From: Pyxicephalus adspersus
Lineage: Eukaryota; Chordata; Amphibia; Anura; Pyxicephalidae
DNA length: 64,000 nt
NCBI RefSeq assembly: GCF_032062135.1
Contig: NC_092859.1
Location: 89,363,906 to 89,427,905 of the forward strand
Direction: 5' to 3'
Below, piece by piece: positions 50,092-62,784 of the stretch. The notes below the pieces were generated by a model that worked only from the letters and a program-made list of their open reading frames with translations, ran no database searches and was not told the origin of the DNA. The position numbers and the translations under genes are program-made. Every line of letters starts with the position of its first letter. The first letter of the stretch is position 1.

Positions 50092-50204
50092 GCTTGGCAA
50101 ATTGCTTCAGAAGGTGTGTGTAGAATAAATAGTGGATAGCAGGTTGCAGGATGACAGTATCTACTTTGATTAGATGACAGGTGTCACTCATTCTCCTGTG
50201 TGGG
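50092..50204 (-). CDS. Candidate minus-strand exon, 113 nt
   Basis: The minus-strand donor CCAAGC|GTGAGATA is strong and the acceptor AAACAAGTTTTAG is moderate. The open frame is one base, then PHRRMSDTCHLIKVDTVILQ and PAIHYLFYTHLLKQFAK, then one base. It looks like the end of a helix-rich domain. No family is recognised. A competing plus-strand candidate lies only about 100 bp away, so at least one of the two is false. Confidence 0.22.
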
Positions 50205-50308
50205 CTAAAACTTGTTTCTCACTGGATTTGGCAAATTGCTTTGCATGTACAGGTAGTAAATACAACATATGATATTAATGTTTTTTCTTTCTTTGTGTGC
50301 CTTACCAG

Positions 50309-50374
50309 CTACAGGCAGTGGCAGTAAGGTGGCAGCGATGACAGGGAATCCCACCATTTACTTCCCAGGGATAA
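50309..50374 (+). CDS. Weak candidate internal exon, 66 nt
   Basis: A strong pyrimidine-rich acceptor (TTTCTTTGTGTGCCTTACCAG) and donor GGATAA|GTATATC bracket 66 nt. The open frame is two bases, TGSGSKVAAMTGNPTIYFPG, I, then one base. It is less AT-rich than its flanks and the composition is protein-like (small and polar residues). A 66 nt symmetric exon could be alternatively used. The gene is not recognised. Confidence 0.25.
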
Positions 50375-51154
50375 GTATATCACTAAGTTGTTTGCTTCAT
50401 TGTACATGCGCTAGTAACACAGCATGCATGCACTGAAATGCATTTTTTACATTAATTTTCTGCTTGATCTCATCCCAGTGCTGGGTGCACTACCACGGTA
50501 AATAGGAGCTTTTGGTCATGAAGTAGCATGATATTGTATATAGAAGAGCTATTTTATCTACTTTTTTGCAATTTTCCACATATGGTCTCGCTGACCTCCG
50601 TCTGTCCTTTGGAATAAGGAAGCAATAATATGTCATACTTACCATATGCATATATGCAACGCAAGAATGAAAAGGGATGTGCAAGCTTCTTTATACATTA
50701 TAAAGCATTGCCATTTAGTAGATGCTAAATGTAGCATATTCAACAACTATAATGCAAGGTACTTTTGTATTATTTGCTTGTCTAATCGCACAGGTTAACA
50801 ACTGCATGAAGCATGTGTAAATTTAAGCAGGTATCTTGTAACATGCTTACAATCTCCATTAGTACTTAAGTCTAGAATAATGAAGGTTATAAAAATTGTA
50901 TAGAATGTTATAACTAGAGGAGAGTGAATGCAGCATTGCTCCAATTACCCTATCTTTGTTGGTCATTGCATAAGGATGGATCTGAATTGTAGGAGATCTG
51001 TTTACCTTCTATTCCTAACTTATTGGTTTTGATTTAAAAAAAGAAGCCATGCAAATTCAGATTTGTCCAGGGAAGCTACAAATCACAGATTAGAGTTGTT
51101 CTTCTCTATTTATAATCAAGAGATCTAATAAATATTCGTCAAATTACATTATTT
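50375..51154. other. AT-rich non-coding stretch
   Basis: Nothing recognisable was seen. Confidence 0.5.
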
Positions 51155-51642
51155 ACAGTATATGGCCAAAAGTTTGTGGACACCTGACCATCTGGTTAAA
51201 AAATATTTTATGAGCATTTATTTCTAAAGCCGTTAGCATCATTACAAGTCACCATACATTGATATAACACTATACACATGGGTATACTGGTATTGTCTAT
51301 GAGAATTTGTGCCCATTCAGCTAATAGAGTATTTGTGCAAAAAAAGTGATGTTGGATGAGAAGACCTGACTTGCATTTGTCACCCCAATTCTCCCTAATG
51401 TTCAATAGGAATGAGATCCTATTGAGGCCCTCTTGAGGCTGTATGATTTCCTCAAAAGCATTTTCATCAAGTCACTTCACACGTGAACTATTGTATAAAA
51501 ATACTATGAATGCTGTAACTTTTTTACTGCAATTCACTGGAAACACCAGAACAAAATCAATTTTGAGTCTGCTGACATGGTATCGACCATATAATGTAGG
51601 TGTTATAGTCAGGTGTTTACCAACTTTTATCCATATGGTGTA
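51155..51642. mobile_element. Tc1/mariner-like MITE
   Basis: The left end CAGTATATGGCCAAAAGTTT and following GTGGACACCTGACCAT, and the right end GTCAGGTGTTTACCAACTTT then TATCCATATGGTGTA, are terminal inverted repeats of a widespread fish and frog Tc1-like family. They are flanked by TA. The interior keeps GTTGGATGAGAAGACCTGAC and TGAGATCCTATTGAGGCCC, remnants of the autonomous relative. There is no transposase frame. The element is old and internally deleted. Confidence 0.88.
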
Positions 51643-54600
51643 TATAAAAAATAAACTGAAAATGGGTGATCAAAAGTAGTGATTAAGGAAATACCTTGTG
51701 GTATTTTGAAATGCTGTGAAATCTACTTTGTCTGTACTGAAACAGATATTTATGAACACAAAAAGCTCTGATATGTATAAATACAGAGAGAAAAAAAATG
51801 TAAAACTTTGTTGGCCGTGCATCGACTATTTATAGCTTGTTCCAAATTTGATAGGTAATTATACATGCCAGTCATATTGGACCTGATAAAAACTAGAGGA
51901 AATCAAAGTGGACATACTGTCCATGGAGATTAGACTATCCATCTGCTGGGTTCAAGGATTACAGCAGCTTGGGCAGATTTGCATCAGGTGGGTATCTACA
52001 AATTAGTTAAAGGTCCGCAAAATTATTTACTGTGGAAGGGTTTACTTATTTTATGGTTATTCAGTAAAAAATGTGCCTTCTTTCTCCTAAATGTGGCCTG
52101 GAGCAGCAGACATATAGACTGGTATCATCATAGAAAGAGGCTGGTGAGGACAGGCTAATAATAGTCCATACACTAACATAAGTAAATATTTTCCTAAACA
52201 TGGAGTGATATTAAACTTTGCTTTCTATAAGAAAGGGACCCCCTCCCAAACCAGCAGCAATGTATGCTGAGTTCTACTACACTTCCAGTGCCCAGGAAGA
52301 AGAACAAGTTAAAGGAGAAATGAAGGTTAGTTGCTACTCCTACTCTTTTGGACCTCTTCCTTGTTCACCTGATGCAGTTTAAAGTAGTAAAAATAATGAA
52401 TAAAAACCTTGTTATTTATACCTAATAGTACTTTAATGAAGACCTCACTTCTGAAGGAACCTGAGTTTGAATAAAGGATCTAACATTTTTTCCTGTTACG
52501 GTTCTAAAACACAGTGACAATATAGTTTATTTGATTAAAAAAAGAACATAGATTATTTATGCTTTTAACTGATTGGCTTTTGTGGTTCAGCTAACCAGAA
52601 AAAAAGACTATGCACTTCAATAGGTTGTTCTATTTTCTGGTACAAACTGCAAACTTTCATCCAGCAAAATTTTGAATTATTGAAAAGCAGTGGTAGTGGT
52701 GAACATGGACTGCACCTCCAAAACCTAAATAACCTTTTCCTTCTTCATATGGGGAAATCAGTCTACAGTATATGCTTATTATGCTTCACTAATATTATTC
52801 AGGCTCCTTTAACACATCAGAACATGTATTTGGGCAAATTTGTTACATATACATAATGATGTTAATGCATATTCACCTCTATTATATATGTTCATTGCCA
52901 ATTACTCTGTATGGTACCCAATACACATGTATGTAAGTGCACCATAATGCACAAAGGTGCTATGTTGAGGCGCATTGTATTCCATTTCCCAAAGAGGTAC
53001 ATATATATTAGTCTTAGGGCTCGTTAGGGGCATATTAAAAATAAATGGGAATAATGCATGTTGAATGACCAGGTAAAAACATATGTTAATGCACACAAAA
53101 GGGTAAAAAGAGAACTGTGAATTTTTGTGTATTTGGAGTTAAAAAAAAGTATATAGAATACTCCTGAATTGGCAAATTAAAACTCAGCAGAGTGGATCAT
53201 GGAAAAGTAAGAATTATTCTCTGCACAGAATTTAAAAAGTTTGCTCATCAGCTGTTCCAAAGCAACCAATCAACCTCCAATTGTCACTATTCTAGCGCAG
53301 AATAGAACATGAAAGGAGACATGATTAGTTGCAAAAGGAAACACTTCAACTCTTCAATTCCTTCAGGTTTTAGAGGTGAGGTCCAATAATTTTTTGTTTG
53401 TTTGCAAGTGCATGCAGCATACTTAGCTAGGTGCAATAGAGTTTTACTGCAAGTATCTATGGGCTGCTAAGTTATGGGCATTTTAATTGCACTGTGAAGG
53501 ACATTTTTGCTGTAATTGTAGTTTTGTTTTTGGTATGAAAAACACTTTTAAATCTTTTCTGAATCTGTTCTTTTGAGAGATAATGAGATGTTTTCTGCTT
53601 AGTAACTTTGTTTAAACAGGTTTTATAAAAGAAGTTTAAAGGATTTGTCTAAAAAGAACATTGTGTCAAAAATGACAAAATTATTCAAATCCATTATTAG
53701 CCAGGAATATGGATGTGTTTTGTCCTAAATCCATGTCAAGGTATCTCTGAAAAGATTGCTCTTTATTAACTACTAAATGACTAAATTAGAGATCCTAGCT
53801 TATTGTGCTTGTGAATATTATAAAACTATAAATTGATCTTTGCTGGTTGTATGACGAAGATTATATGATGTTAATGCTAAAAGGTATTTGAAAAATATGT
53901 TTAACCACTGTGAGTTCTAATGCCACTCCTGGGAAAAGCTAATGATAATTATATACTAATATGACTAAATGCTGAGTTTTTTTGGTTTAGTTCAGAGAAA
54001 GTTGCAAGGATACTGGTTTTCTGGCAGCTTTCAAAGGTATTCCTGTACTTGCGAAAATTGTACTTCAATAAACTAATAAATCCATATTTTGCTACAATAT
54101 TTGACTTTTTTAGATATTCTTTAGGTTAGAAGCTCAGTGCAGATGCATTATGCTAATAAATGTCATTGTTTTATCATTAGCTGTATTTGGAAAGAAGGTA
54201 TGTGAATTTGTTAAAATGCATCCAAAATACAATTAGAATGTGTAAAGTTGATTATGTCAGTCAATGATAATTCAGTCAATGATCAATTTCTTTGGTAACA
54301 GGCTGTGTGAATATGGCTGTATTTAGATTGGATACAGTGGGCATTTTGGTGTTACAATGTCTTGTGTTTTACTTTGTGTATATGATATTTCAGTAATGAA
54401 ACCTCCAGGTATTAGCGAGCTAAATTGTTAACACAACCACAAATGAAGGCAACTGTACAATCATTTTAGGACTGTATCATGAATTGTAATAGAAGTTCTA
54501 CTTAAATCTTACATCCTGCACAGTTGTACAAGCTCCTTTCCAGTACTGAAATTACCCACTTTGAATTCTCTGAACACGGGTTTGAGTTTCTTGGAAACCA

Positions 54601-55703
54601 GCATGTGTTGCTCTATTCACCAATCCACCTTTAGTTAATTACTATCCATATGTGTGGTGGTGTTCTGAAACAAGAATTACAGCCACCACTGAATATCTTT
54701 TAAATAATATACCCAGTCAAGTAAACTGAAAACACATTCCTGGTTCCAGAACATTGTCATCAATTGATACATGTATATAGATATAAATATATATAGGAAT
54801 TGTTTCTGCTCAGGCTGACATAAAAGATACATAAAACACCCTGCCCAAAAGAGTTTACATTCTAAAAGTATTAACTCATCCCCTATAGTGGAAGTTTAGG
54901 TTTTATGTTAACTCAGGAGTAAAATCTGCACAAGTCTAAGCAAATACACATTTATGTATTTTAGTAAAAGTAGTTTAAAACCAATGGGCTATTCAGCACA
55001 ACATATTTTCAAAATGCAGCGTACCACTACCTCTACCACCACAAAATGCAGCGTAAGTCTACCACTTCCAGCCAACCACAATTGATATATTCTCAGCATT
55101 GTATCTTAAAATATACAATGTACATAAAAGAGTTGCAGTATAAAATATAAACAATTTTTGGCTTAACTTATGTGCCGTGTCAAAAAGAACTGACGAGAAA
55201 AAATGTAAAAACAGCGATGCCAAGCAGGGTGTTGTAAGTATAGTCAGTAAAATGTCAAACATCTCTCCAGAAAAATGTCCTTTTACCTCTAAAGAGTTTG
55301 AACAAAATTACTTACAATGAAATCACTGAATTATCTTCTGTGTAGCACAAGGGTTTTGTTTGAGAAGTTTTTGTTTGAGTAATATAAACAATACAGCTCG
55401 GAAAAGAACACACTGACACAATCTGTGTGACAATGTCTTTGGTGAATTGGTGTCATCAGTTTATCTGTCTTGTCTTATTTTGAAAGTAGAAAATGGGTTA
55501 CATTAAAAAATAGAAATATTTTTATATTGTAACCATCAGAAAAACTACAACATACAAGTTTAATCATTGTTCTGTTATCCCTGCTGTGTTTATATCTAAT
55601 TATCAAGTATGCAGTTTGTGCAATAATTTTTATACAGATTTATTATGTTGAATCTGCAGAGTTTGTACTTATATGTGTCATATAAAAAGTATTCATAATT
55701 AGG
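51643..55703. other. AT-rich non-coding stretch
   Basis: No gene is recognised. A moderately CG-bearing patch at about 52890-53050 (GTTGAGGCGCATTGTATTCC) may be a decayed repeat. A 30 bp SINE-tail relic is at 54838-54867. Confidence 0.45.
54838..54867 (-). mobile_element. SINE/LINE tail relic
   Basis: CACCCTGCCCAAAAGAGTTT followed by ACATTCTAA matches the ACCCTGCCCCGAAGAGCTTA block of the element at 31626-31777 in the same orientation. Confidence 0.45.
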
Positions 55704-55847
55704 AATGAGCAAACACCTGGAAGTTCGGGTTCGCCAGGTTCTGCGGAACTTCAGCTAAAAGTTCAGGTTCGGGTCCGGGTACCCGAAATTGTAAAGTTTG
55801 GTACAGACCCGAACCTTACAGTTCGGATTCGCTCAACACTAATATTA
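55704..55847 (+). mobile_element. GTTCGGG-rich MITE, tandem unit 1
   Basis: It begins ATTAGGAATGAGCAAACACC and ends GATTCGCTCAACACTAAT, short imperfect inverted ends. The body is packed with TTCGGGT and ACCCGAA words (GGTTCGGGTCCGGGTACCCG), so it can form many alternative stems. It is followed 14 bases later by unit 2. Confidence 0.75.
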
Positions 55848-55858
55848 ATGGTTAGTGG

Positions 55859-56008
55859 GTAGGGATAAGCGAACACCTGGAAGTTCGGGTGTGCCGGGTT
55901 CGGCCGAACTTCGGCTCAAAGTTCGGGTTTGGGTCCAGGTACCCAAAATCGTAAAGTTCGGTACGGACCCGAACTTTACAGTTCGGGTTCATTCAACACT
56001 ATTCATAA
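55859..56008 (+). mobile_element. GTTCGGG-rich MITE, tandem unit 2
   Basis: It has the same layout as unit 1: GGATAAGCGAACACCTGGAA at the start, GGTTTGGGTCCAGGTACCC in the middle and GTTCATTCAACACTATTCAT at the end. The two units carry different CpG losses, so they have diverged since duplication, or they are two independent insertions. Confidence 0.75.
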
Positions 56009-58606
56009 TCCATAAATACATTTAGGAGAAAACATAATGTAACCAAAAAGTCAGTGGCATCACCTATTACAAATGACGTGTTTTTTCTGCAGATGAGAAA
56101 AACCTAAGTTCAAAGATGGAGAAACAGAGTAGTAACATCTAGCCTAGTTATAGGATCCATACATCTACTTACATTTACTAATACATTTTGTGTGATATGA
56201 TGTTTACAGCCATGCAAGCATGAGATTTTTTAATATATGCACTTGTATGCTTATTGATATTGGTTTACTAAAGGAAGTTTACAATTAAGCAAAAAACACT
56301 GCAAAAATGCCTCTTTGCATTTAAAATATGAACTCCAACCATGTAGTAGAATGCATATACTTATAATCATACATATAAATCTTATTAGCCTCATAAGACT
56401 TTTACTTCGTCATACTAAATGTCAAGCTAAGCATTTAACCTTTCATGTGATCTCCTAATAAGCACAATTTAATGCATAATAATAAACAAAAACATTCATT
56501 TTCTTTATAGATTCTGTTATTTTATGTTGCGGTTCAGAAAGGTTTTCCATAAAGCATATATATGTCTATATTAGTCCCTAGTTTTGGATTCCTAGATGTC
56601 CCCTGCAACCCTATCAGAAATGTCACCATTCCCTGTTTTACAGTTCAGGCACCTAAATTCATAGAATGGGTAGAAATGATATATTCACAGAACATACTGA
56701 CACTTGTGGCCTCCTATAGCCTCCCGAGGCTCCTTTATTTCCTTTGGTGTTTGTATTATTCTGTCCTGATTTTGTTGTTTTACACACTTTGTCTTTGGGA
56801 TATTTTTAAAACATAGATTTTTAATTAACCATGAATTTAAAATTATATTTTAGAAATCAGCATTTATTATCAACAGTGAAGTCCCAGTTTGATCATATAA
56901 AAACTGTATTTCCAATGTCTTACTGTTTGTTATACCCAGTAACAACTCTTTGAGATGTAACCCATCATTAGCACCAATGTTCTGATGGTAGCATACACAA
57001 AATGTAGCAATCAATCACCCAAAGACAGCAGCATGAAAATAGATGAATATGGATGGTAATGTGACAAGACTTTGTACTGACATTGGAAGAAAAAAAAAAC
57101 ATTTTATCTATACAGAGATAAGAACTTAACATTCCAGCCAAGTCACTGTATTTTTACCTATTATGCAATGATTTGCATTATCTTTTCATTCTTTACTTGT
57201 TGAATTTTGCATCCTGTTGAAAATCAAAAGTTGAATAGCATTACTATTTGGAAAACACAATTTTAAGACAACAACAATATTACAAGAGAGGGATAGGCTA
57301 TTATCTGTTAACATCATGTGGTGTGTGTACCCTCAATATTTTTTAAAGCAAATTATTAAATTTAATGTCATTGATAATCTTAGGCACAACCATAGGTTTA
57401 ACTTTTCTTTCAAGAGTTATTTCAGGTAAGACTGAAAATAAGACCTAAGATTTATAAAGGGGACAACAGTGACCTTCATAAAGCTGTATTGCACTAGACA
57501 CTGCACTGCTTATACTTGTTATGGACTCAGAGCACCAGTTGATGAACCATTTGTGTTCATAGCCCAAGGCGTAGACTCTATTCTCTCTCAGGTAGAGTGC
57601 AAGCGTTTGAAGCAGTAAAATAAGAGAGTCTCACCTTCACTTTCATGTTATTGCAATTGTTTAGGGTGTCCAGAAAGAACTTGTTGGTTTATATATGAAT
57701 ACCAATATTTCTTGGGAAGTATACTTTCTAAGAGTGACTGTATTGACCGCTGCCTGACAGTTAGCGATTAGTAACCAGGCTCACTGGATAACATGTTATA
57801 GTAGACATATACAGCAGTGAAATACAAGTCAAGAATAATACATGATTATAGAAATATATAAAGAGAAAACCAACTGCAAGATGCATGATAGCAGTCTCTT
57901 GCCTTTCTCCAACTATGCAAAAAGAACTAATATAAATGTACTGTATAAAACCAAATCAATAGTACGTTTTCATACATTCTCTTTATGTTGTGCTCAGTAG
58001 GCAATGCAGTTGTACCTTTGTGCATTTTAACAAGATAAATATAAAAAATTACATAAATGTTTCAAGTTTAACACTTTACAATCAATTTTTATAAAGTCTG
58101 CTGACTGCAGTGCTTTTTGTTAAAGATCTTAAATATCTGTGAACTGATAACCAGAATTTACCTTCAATAAATAAATATAAAACTTGGCCAAATATCATTA
58201 TAGTTTTTTTTTACATCTCTTATTCAGCTAAGATTGTTATTTTAATTTTGTATATAATGGGAAAGACCTAAAATTTATGCCACTCCAATTGTTTTAAAAA
58301 GCAAAGAATGGTCCGTATGTACTTTTATTTTCTAATTTATCTAATTTTCTGTCCCCTTAACAATCACTCAAGAAATAAAAAGAGGTTGTAATCACTTGGA
58401 CAGGAAAATATGGGATGCAATATAAATAACCCTTACTAGATCTACCTAAATGTGTTTTTGTTCGTGTCCATGTTGAACAGAATTCCTATTGTGTTCACAC
58501 GTCCCCAGTAGGCAGATGGAAATAAAACATATTAGATCCTTTAATTCTTCACCTCCATTCTAGTATAACATTTGGGTTAGAGATCTTTGTTTTTTAAATC
58601 ACAAAG
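56009..58606. other. AT-rich non-coding stretch
   Basis: Nothing recognised; the frame at 56562-56816 has no known motif. Confidence 0.5.
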
Positions 58607-59071
58607 CAGGAGTAGCCAAGGTAATTATTTCAAATATGTTGGAATGATGGAAACCAGTGGTGGAACAGGCAGTTCACACCTTAATTTAAGAATGTTTCCT
58701 TGTCATTCTCAGCGTGCCAACATAAGCATCATTATGTGCTTATTAGCTGCAAGAGGTTTTCAAATAATTCATTTATGCCATAAATCTAAATCTCTTACTG
58801 GAAATAAAAAAGAAACCTTGATTAGTGCTTTTTCATCAGCTTTATATAAAATAATTGGGTGCCCACACGTTTTTGGCTTGCAAGCTCCTTTTAAAATTAC
58901 CAAGTCAAAATTATCTACCAACAATAAAATTTGGGCTTAATAACTCCTGTGCGTGGTAGAGTTTATTTTGAAAGGCAGGGCTCCACAATCCACTCGCGTT
59001 GCCTTTGCAATCTACTCACGCTGCCTTTGCGATCTACCAGTAGATCGCAATTCACCTGTTGGGCACCCCTG
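58607..59071 (-). mobile_element. hAT-like non-autonomous element
   Basis: The right end AACAGGTG-type sequence (TTCACCTGTTGGGCACCCCTG) is the complement of the CAGGGGTGCCCAAC terminus of a common hAT family. The left end CAGGAGTAGCCAAGG is its diverged partner. Next to the right end lie GATCTACCAGTAGATCGC and repeated CTGCCTTTGCGATC-type units, also typical of that family. The 117-codon frame at 58587-58940 overlaps it but shows no hAT transposase motif, so coding capacity is not claimed. No target duplication is preserved. Confidence 0.65.
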
Positions 59072-60598
59072 GTTTAGGCCATCTGACCTGATTTTAGATG
59101 TAGATATAGGCATCATTTTGCACACCATGACTGTGAGCCATCTCCTCTGGAAGATACATGCTTCTGGATTTACCTATTGAAATGATTATATGAGCAAATA
59201 GTTACCAGAATTATTTTATATGATTTGTCTACCTGGCACACAGACACAGTAAAAAGGTAACAAACCAAGATTTTGTGTAGACAAGCCTTGATTGTTGACA
59301 GAGAGAGATGCTACAACCTTGATGCTATGAAGGTTTATGAGCCAGCAATAATATATTAGGAAATAATTAACATGCATGCATAACATTATTTAATTATATA
59401 AAGTTCGATACAATAATTTCACACATTCATACTTCTGTCAGTTACTTTTTGACTTTCATTTGACTAGCTAGTTGACAATAATATACAAACTATCTACACT
59501 TCATAACCTATATTATGCATTTGCCACAATAACAATTTCTTCTCTAAATCAATATCGTTATCTTTACCATTACGCTACATCATTCCTAAATCGAAGCTGC
59601 CACAATACATAATTACTGATAATCTGTCATCATTTTTGGCTGTACAGAACAAACTGTTTCCACCTAGAAATAAGCTTTTTGTATATAGAAGTCCTTCTAT
59701 ATTTCATATGCTCCCTTGGGGATGTAGCATTTACTAGGCTTTGATGTTAGTCGCACAAGGGCATTTGGGATGTTCCCATCTGTCTTAATGAATGTGGATT
59801 TATGCTCTTATTTCCTGCTGTATTGATTGTAAAACGATCCCAGAGCTTCCATGAAATGACAAGTTCGCTTTTATTTTTAGAAGCTGTTTTGAAAGGTATT
59901 CTATATACTGTAATAAATATTTCAACAGAAGCTCTTCTGCATTATTGGGGTTTTATTCACATTCTACAGAGATGCTTCTTGGTGCAGTAGTTAAACTTTA
60001 CATTCTGTCATTGTCTTCAGGGAAGAAAGCGATGGTGTTTAACAAACCATCTTTTCCATAAAGTGAACAGGTATTTCTTTTTCCTCCCTGCATTAAATTT
60101 CTGGAAAATTCTTTGGCTGATTATAAAAGAATATCATCTGCTTTCATACATCACAAATACTGCACAATATAGAGATGCGCACTTGTAAAAATAGAGTATT
60201 AAAAAATGTTTAAAATACATTTGTTTTTGTGTTTTACATTATTTTTTTCTTTAATGTGTTACAAATAATTTGCATTACATGAAATACAGACGATGGTAGA
60301 GGCTTTTTAAAATGTGCATAATTGTGATTTTGCCTAACATTTCAATCTGTTATGAGTGGCAACATATTAAATGGGACTACTTTTTTTTTTTTTTTTAGTA
60401 ACACGCTTTCTGCAGTAGAGTTGACAAAATTTAAGGATGGGTATTACTGGCCATTGTGTTTTATAGTCACATCACACTATAATTACAGAAAATTGGCTTT
60501 GTTGGTAAAACCTGCTTGGGCTGCAGGAATGGAAATCCATCTGCATTATATATTAAGGGGTCTAGTTTGGGTAAATACATAATAAAGTTGTGGTGTAT
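59072..60598. other. AT-rich non-coding stretch
   Basis: Nothing recognisable; a poly-T run near 60380 is low complexity. Confidence 0.5.
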
Positions 60599-60840
60599 GG
60601 GCAGCACAGTGGCTCAGTGGTTGGCACTCCCTGTGTTTGCGTGGGTTTCCTCCTACATTCCAAAATATGCAGTTAGGGTAATTGACTTCATCCCAAAATT
60701 GACCTTGGAATTTATTAATTACAAATGACTATAGTAGGAACATTAGATTGTGAGCTCCTTTGAGGGACAGCTAGTGATAGTGATATACTATGGAGTTTGT
60801 ACAGCGCTGCGTAATATGTCGACACTATATAAATATCACT
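60599..60840 (+). mobile_element. SINE with internal deletion
   Basis: GGGCAGCACAGTGGCTCAGT gives the head, but the B-box region and first half of the body are deleted: GGCACTCC joins directly to CTGTGTTTGCGTGGG. The remaining body and tail (GGAACATTAGATTGTGAGC, GTACAGCGCTGCGTAATATG, ACACTATATAAATAT) are well preserved. Without the B box this copy could not drive its own pol III transcription. Confidence 0.85.
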
Positions 60841-60890
60841 AAAATGCCCAACCTGTTTTATTACTCATGGCCACATCCCCATTATACATA

Positions 60891-61036
60891 GAAAAATAGT
60901 TTTGTGAAAAACCAATAATTTCTAGGACTTTTTAAGCCAATATTCTACCATATCAAAATAATCTTACTTTTAATATGATGGAATATTGGCCTACAAAGTC
61001 CCAGAAATGAGTGGTTTTCCACAAAACTGTCTTTTT
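60891..61036. mobile_element. Foldback element, about 62 bp arms
   Basis: The left arm contains AGTTTTGTGAAAAACCAATA, TTTCTAGGACTTTTTAAG and CCAATATTCTACCATAT. The right arm is its complement at roughly 83 percent (AATATGATGGAATATTGG, CCCAGAAATGAGTGG). The loop is about 18 bases. It is a miniature palindromic transposon or an inverted duplication; no second copy exists in the window. Confidence 0.75.
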
Positions 61037-62761
61037 TCTAAACACTATATAAAAACTGTATAATAATAGTGAGATGAAGGTCTTGTAGATGGGGGGTGGG
61101 GGGTCATGTGAATTTAAATTTTAATATTGTTCATAAAGCATGGATGATCTGTGCAAAAGTAAACAAGAGTATATACATATTGCATGACAACTTTGGGGTC
61201 TGTGATCTCATATACATACTTACTATTTTTGTTTTACCCTCTTCTGAGCCCCAGATTTAAATCTTACATCCAGAAGATCTCCAACTCATGTTGCTTCCAC
61301 CTACACAATATTGTAAAAACATGACCCATCCCAACTCAAGAGACCTCCAAAGGCCTTGTTCCATTATGAATTTAACAGCAATATTTGTCCACTCCTCGCT
61401 GTACATTCTCTTATTGTTTTCCAGTAAAGATTTCAATCAATACGATTCCTAATTTGCCCCCCTCCCCATATTTATAACATCAAATATTCTTACTAATGGC
61501 CTTTTAACATAGAGTTTCTTCTAATGTGTGGTTGCAAGATTTCTGCAGCTCATCTAGTTATTTCCTAGATTATAAGGAATATCTAGACCTATAAGGAACT
61601 CATATGTCTATGCACTAAATACACAAGATTGAAAGTTGGTTTCAAAGTTTTTTAAACAATCTATTTAAACCTAAATAGCTATCCCCAACTTCCTCCCCAG
61701 CATCTTTCACCAAAAAAGCAACTCTCACAGCCTCCACCAGTGATTTTTGGTATGCTGCTTATTCTATTTCTACATTTTAAGTTTGAATTTTATGTGAATA
61801 GAGCCCTCATCTCTAATTTCGGTTGATTTACTAAAGAAATATAGAATGTTCACATAGCAATATAAATGATCACCTTCTAAGGGATATTGTACTTAACTTC
61901 GTAAGCAAGATAAAGTTTGGCTGGCTTCATTCATCCAATTATCTGCAAGAATCATGTTTTTGTCCTTGCCCATGAATGGGCATTTGCACGACAAATATTA
62001 AGCTAAGGGCCCTATCCCTTGCAAGGTAAGTATTCAACTTGGTAAGTGACCAATTTATTCAGACCAATTTTGTCTTGTTTGTCTACTTGTTTTATGTCTG
62101 GAGCCTACAATTTCCAGTCACTTATTATTGTACACTGCGTTATAATGTGTTTGTTCTTTATACATAATGGATAATAATAAGTTCCCAGAAAATAGTTTTG
62201 CTTCTAAAAAGTTTAATTTAAATATTTTAGCATGGATGTTCTGTGCAAAAGTGCACAAGTTTATATTACCACCAACTTTGATAGTTAGGGATTATTTGTC
62301 GATAAGGCTGTGAGGGAAAATGACAGCAACTATGTGAAATCGTTTTAGCCTGCAAGGAATAATAAACATTTCTATCAAAAACCTAGCAGTGAGATGTTCT
62401 TAGACATATTTCACATGGAAACTTTTCATTAATATTTATAATGCTTTTAACTTTCAGATTATGTAGGTTTTGCTAACAGTGGGAAGTGATTTCATGCAGA
62501 GTCATTTTAATTCTTTAGCTGGCTTTCACCTTTATGAACCAGAGGGAAATGTGTTTGTGAATAAGCCTAAATAAATGTTAAAAAGTTTGCTACATCTGTA
62601 TTGTCAAGTAGGAGATAGATATAAGGTAGAAAGTTGATTGCAGGGAAACAAAAATGTGAACTGAGCCTAAAAATGGTCTGGACTGAAAAGTGACTGCAAG
62701 TCCATTATAAATGTTCATGTAGTCGACATAAAGTAAAGTTTTCCAAATAAAAGACAACTGA
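61037..62761. other. AT-rich non-coding stretch
   Basis: Only a G-run (GGGGGGTGGGGGG, near 61090-61102) stands out. No gene is recognised. Confidence 0.5.
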
Positions 62762-62763
62762 AG

Positions 62764-62784
62764 CTATATATATATATATATATA
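62764..62784. repeat. Short TA microsatellite
   Basis: About ten TA units. Confidence 0.85.

Noticed and set aside
52890..53100. Patch with GCGCATTG and repeated GTTAATGCA words
   Set aside because: It feels like a decayed frog repeat but no inverted ends or second copy in the window could be shown.
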